Position numbers and translations under genes: made by a program
Notes under the pieces: model-generated
The model's input: the letters and a program-made list of their open reading frames with translations, nothing else
Databases searched by the model: none
What the model was told of the DNA's origin: nothing
NCBI RefSeq assembly: GCF_031202265.1
Contig: NZ_CP100604.1
Location: 1-64,000 of the forward strand
Source of the DNA: Bradyrhizobium sp. Ash2021
GTDB lineage: Bacteria > Pseudomonadota > Alphaproteobacteria > Rhizobiales > Xanthobacteraceae
Reading direction: 5' to 3'
DNA length: 64,000 bases
In this document: piece after piece, positions 61,841 through 64,000 of the stretch
How the letters are laid out: every line of letters begins with the position of its first letter
Numbering within the stretch: the stretch's first letter is position 1

Positions 61841-64000
61841 ATGTTTAACTCTCATTCAGTCGAGATCGACTGGGGTGGACGTCCCCTCAAGCTTGAAACC
61901 GGCAAGATCGCCCGTCAGGCCGACGGCGCGGTTCTGGCAACCTATGGCGAGACCATCGTGCTCGCCACCGTCGTCGCCGCGAAAAATCCGCGCGAAGGCG
62001 TCGACTTCCTGCCGCTGACCGTCGACTATCAGGAAAAGACCTACGCCGCGGGCCGCATTCCCGGCGGCTATTTCAAGCGCGAGGGACGTCCGACCGAAAA
62101 GGAGACGCTGGTCTCCCGCCTGATCGACCGCCCGATCCGTCCGCTGTTCGTCGACGGCTGGCGCAACGAAACCCAGGTGATCGTCACCGTGCTGTCGCAC
62201 GACATGGAAAACGATCCCGATATCGTCGCATTGGTCGCCGCCTCCGCGGCGCTGACGATTTCCGGCGCCCCCTTCAAGGGCCCGATCGGCGCTGCCCGCG
62301 TCGGCTTCGCCAACGACGAATACGTGCTCAACCCGACGCTCGACGAAATGCTCGAGACCCAGCTTGATCTGGTCGTCGCCGGCACCGCCGACGCCGTGCT
62401 GATGGTGGAATCGGAAGCCAAGGAGCTCAACGAAGACATCATGCTCGGCGCCGTGATGTTCGGCCACCGCCACTTCCAACCGGTGATCAAGGCGATCATC
62501 GAACTGGCCGAGAAGGCCGCCAAGGAGCCGCGCGAAGTCAAGATCGTCGACGAAAGCGCGCTGGAAAAGGAAATCCTCGGCCTGATCGAGCAGGACCTGC
62601 GCGCCGCCTACGCGATCCCGGTCAAGCAGGACCGCTATGCCGCGGTCGGCAAGGCCAAGGAAAAGGTGATGGCGCACTACTTCCCGGAAGGGCAGGAGCC
62701 GAAATACGACAAGCTGCGCATCGCCGGCGTATTCAAGGAACTGGAAGCCAAGATCGTCCGCTGGAACATCCTCGATACCGGCAAGCGCATCGACGGCCGC
62801 GATTCCAAGACCGTGCGCAACATCGTCGCCGAAGTCGGCGTGCTGCCGCGCGCCCACGGTTCGGCGCTGTTCACCCGCGGCGAAACCCAGGCGATGGTCG
62901 TGACCACGCTCGGCACCGGTGAGGACGAGCAGTATATCGACGCGCTGTCGGGAACCTACAAAGAGACGTTCCTGCTGCACTACAACTTCCCTCCCTACTC
63001 GGTCGGTGAAACCGGACGTCTCGGCGGCACCAAGCGGCGTGAAATCGGCCACGGCAAGCTCGCCTGGCGCGCGATCCATCCCGTTCTGCCGCCGCACCAC
63101 GAATTCCCCTACACGGTGCGCGTGGTCTCGGAGATCACCGAATCGAACGGATCGTCGTCGATGGCTTCGGTCTGCGGCGCTTCGCTGGCGCTGATGGATG
63201 CCGGCGTTCCCCTGAAGCGGCCGACCGCGGGCATCGCGATGGGCCTGATCCTGGAAGGTTCGCGCTTTGCGGTTCTGTCCGACATTCTCGGCGACGAGGA
63301 TCATCTCGGCGACATGGACTTCAAGGTTGCCGGCACCGACCAGGGCATCACCTCGCTGCAGATGGACATCAAGATCGAGGGCATCACCGAGGAGATCATG
63401 AAGGTCGCCCTCGGCCAGGCCAAGGATGGGCGTATCCACATCCTCGGCGAAATGTCGAAGGCGCTGACCAATGCCCGCGCCGAGCTCGGCGAATACGCGC
63501 CGCGCATCGAGACCTTCAAGATCGCCACCGACAAGATCCGTGAAGTGATCGGCACCGGCGGCAAGGTGATCCGCGAGATCGTCGAGAAGACCGGCGCCAA
63601 GGTCAACATCGAGGACGACGGCACCGTCAAGGTCGCCTCCAACGACGGCGAGGCGATGAAGGCCGCGATCAAGTGGATCAAGTCGATCGCCTCCGATCCG
63701 GAGATCGGCCAGATCTACGAGGGCACCGTGGTCAAGGTGATGGAGTTCGGCGCCTTCGTGAACTTCTTCGGCGCCAAGGACGGCCTGGTCCACATCAGCC
63801 AGCTCGCATCCAGCCGCGTGCAGAAGACCTCCGACGTCGTCAAGGAAGGCGACAAGGTCAAGGTCAAGCTGCTCGGCTTCGACGATCGCGGCAAGACGCG
63901 GCTGTCGATGAAGGTGGTCGATCAGGCCACCGGCGAGGACCTCGAGGCCAAGCAGAAGGCCGCGGAAGCCTCGGCGCCGCGTGAAGCCGCCGGCGAGTAG
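61841..64000 (+). CDS. pnp: Polyribonucleotide nucleotidyltransferase (PNPase)
   Basis: Phosphorolytic 3'-5' exoribonuclease and degradosome component, 719 residues, ending at the last base of the window. Two RNase PH domains are seen ([20 protein letters not shown] at the start; [20 protein letters not shown] and [20 protein letters not shown] in the second). The KH domain contains [20 protein letters not shown] and the S1 domain [20 protein letters not shown]. The ATG at 61841 is preceded by a structured leader. It lies in the usual rpsO-pnp order. Confidence 0.98.
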   Translation: MFNSHSVEIDWGGRPLKLETGKIARQADGAVLATYGETIVLATVVAAKNPREGVDFLPLTVDYQEKTYAAGRIPGGYFKREGRPTEKETLVSRLIDRPIRPLFVDGWRNETQVIVTVLSHDMENDPDIVALVAASAALTISGAPFKGPIGAARVGFANDEYVLNPTLDEMLETQLDLVVAGTADAVLMVESEAKELNEDIMLGAVMFGHRHFQPVIKAIIELAEKAAKEPREVKIVDESALEKEILGLIEQDLRAAYAIPVKQDRYAAVGKAKEKVMAHYFPEGQEPKYDKLRIAGVFKELEAKIVRWNILDTGKRIDGRDSKTVRNIVAEVGVLPRAHGSALFTRGETQAMVVTTLGTGEDEQYIDALSGTYKETFLLHYNFPPYSVGETGRLGGTKRREIGHGKLAWRAIHPVLPPHHEFPYTVRVVSEITESNGSSSMASVCGASLALMDAGVPLKRPTAGIAMGLILEGSRFAVLSDILGDEDHLGDMDFKVAGTDQGITSLQMDIKIEGITEEIMKVALGQAKDGRIHILGEMSKALTNARAELGEYAPRIETFKIATDKIREVIGTGGKVIREIVEKTGAKVNIEDDGTVKVASNDGEAMKAAIKWIKSIASDPEIGQIYEGTVVKVMEFGAFVNFFGAKDGLVHISQLASSRVQKTSDVVKEGDKVKVKLLGFDDRGKTRLSMKVVDQATGEDLEAKQKAAEASAPREAAGE

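Noticed and set aside
61841..64000. Exact end of the window at the pnp stop as a biological boundary
   Set aside because: The coincidence comes from where the window was cut; the following sequence is not available.

Overview
The window looks like the dnaA end of an alphaproteobacterial chromosome from the Bradyrhizobium / Nitrobacteraceae group. The evidence is high G+C coding sequence, the order dnaA-dnaN-recF-gyrB, the miaB-phoH-ybeY-corC-lnt block, the rimP-nusA-ylxR-infB-rbfA-truB-rpsO-pnp block, a consensus EcfG-type stress promoter, and many short palindromic repeats of kinds I associate with Bradyrhizobium. Base 1 is the first base of dnaA and the last base is the end of the pnp stop codon. 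I see no tRNA, rRNA, CRISPR array, transposase or integrase. The genus is inference.

Region by region. (1) 1-12.7 kb: replication genes dnaA, dnaN, recF and gyrB. They are interrupted by a small DUF559 nuclease gene inside a pair of ~63-bp inverted repeats between dnaN and recF, by an exported four-repeat protein of unknown function, and by a membrane acyltransferase. A MurA-type enolpyruvyl transferase with Asp in place of the catalytic Cys follows gyrB. (2) 12.8-34.8 kb: accessory and metabolic genes. These are a lower-G+C predicted RNase H-like protein, MATE and FUSC transporters, an MmgE/PrpD protein, two beta-lactamase-fold hydrolases, a membrane-anchored AraC regulator, pirin, purC, a small EcfG-controlled secreted protein, a crotonase, a SulP-STAS-cNMP transporter, a MetX-like hydrolase, a succinate-semialdehyde dehydrogenase and an acyl-CoA ligase. 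Most gaps hold palindromic repeats. (3) 34.8-35.64 kb: a gene-free stretch of repeats with a long structured stem-loop. (4) 35.7-43.6 kb: adenosine kinase, murJ, trpS, a universal stress protein, nfuA, tsaB, rimI, a Fur/Mur regulator and a HAD phosphatase. (5) 43.7-53.4 kb: miaB, phoH, ybeY, corC and lnt, mostly overlapping or closely spaced, then an HTH regulator, an M20 peptidase, trmB and a DUF2336 gene. (6) 53.5-64 kb: the transcription/translation operon from rimP to pnp, with a probable terminator-type attenuator before rimP and a structured leader before pnp.

Functionally the window joins replication initiation and fork components, tRNA and ribosome maturation (miaB, tsaB, trmB, ybeY, rimP, rbfA, truB, rimI), envelope building (the MurA homologue, murJ, lnt) and stress or metal regulation (Fur/Mur, EcfG promoter, Usp, Nfu). 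The points most worth a second look are the repeat-framed DUF559 unit, the MurA Cys-to-Asp change, the 34.9-35.5 kb structured repeat, a hairpin module whose stem sequence is swapped but whose architecture is kept, the rimP and pnp leaders, the EcfG promoter, and a 23-codon reading frame overlapping the gyrB start. All calls come from reading the sequence; no database search was run.
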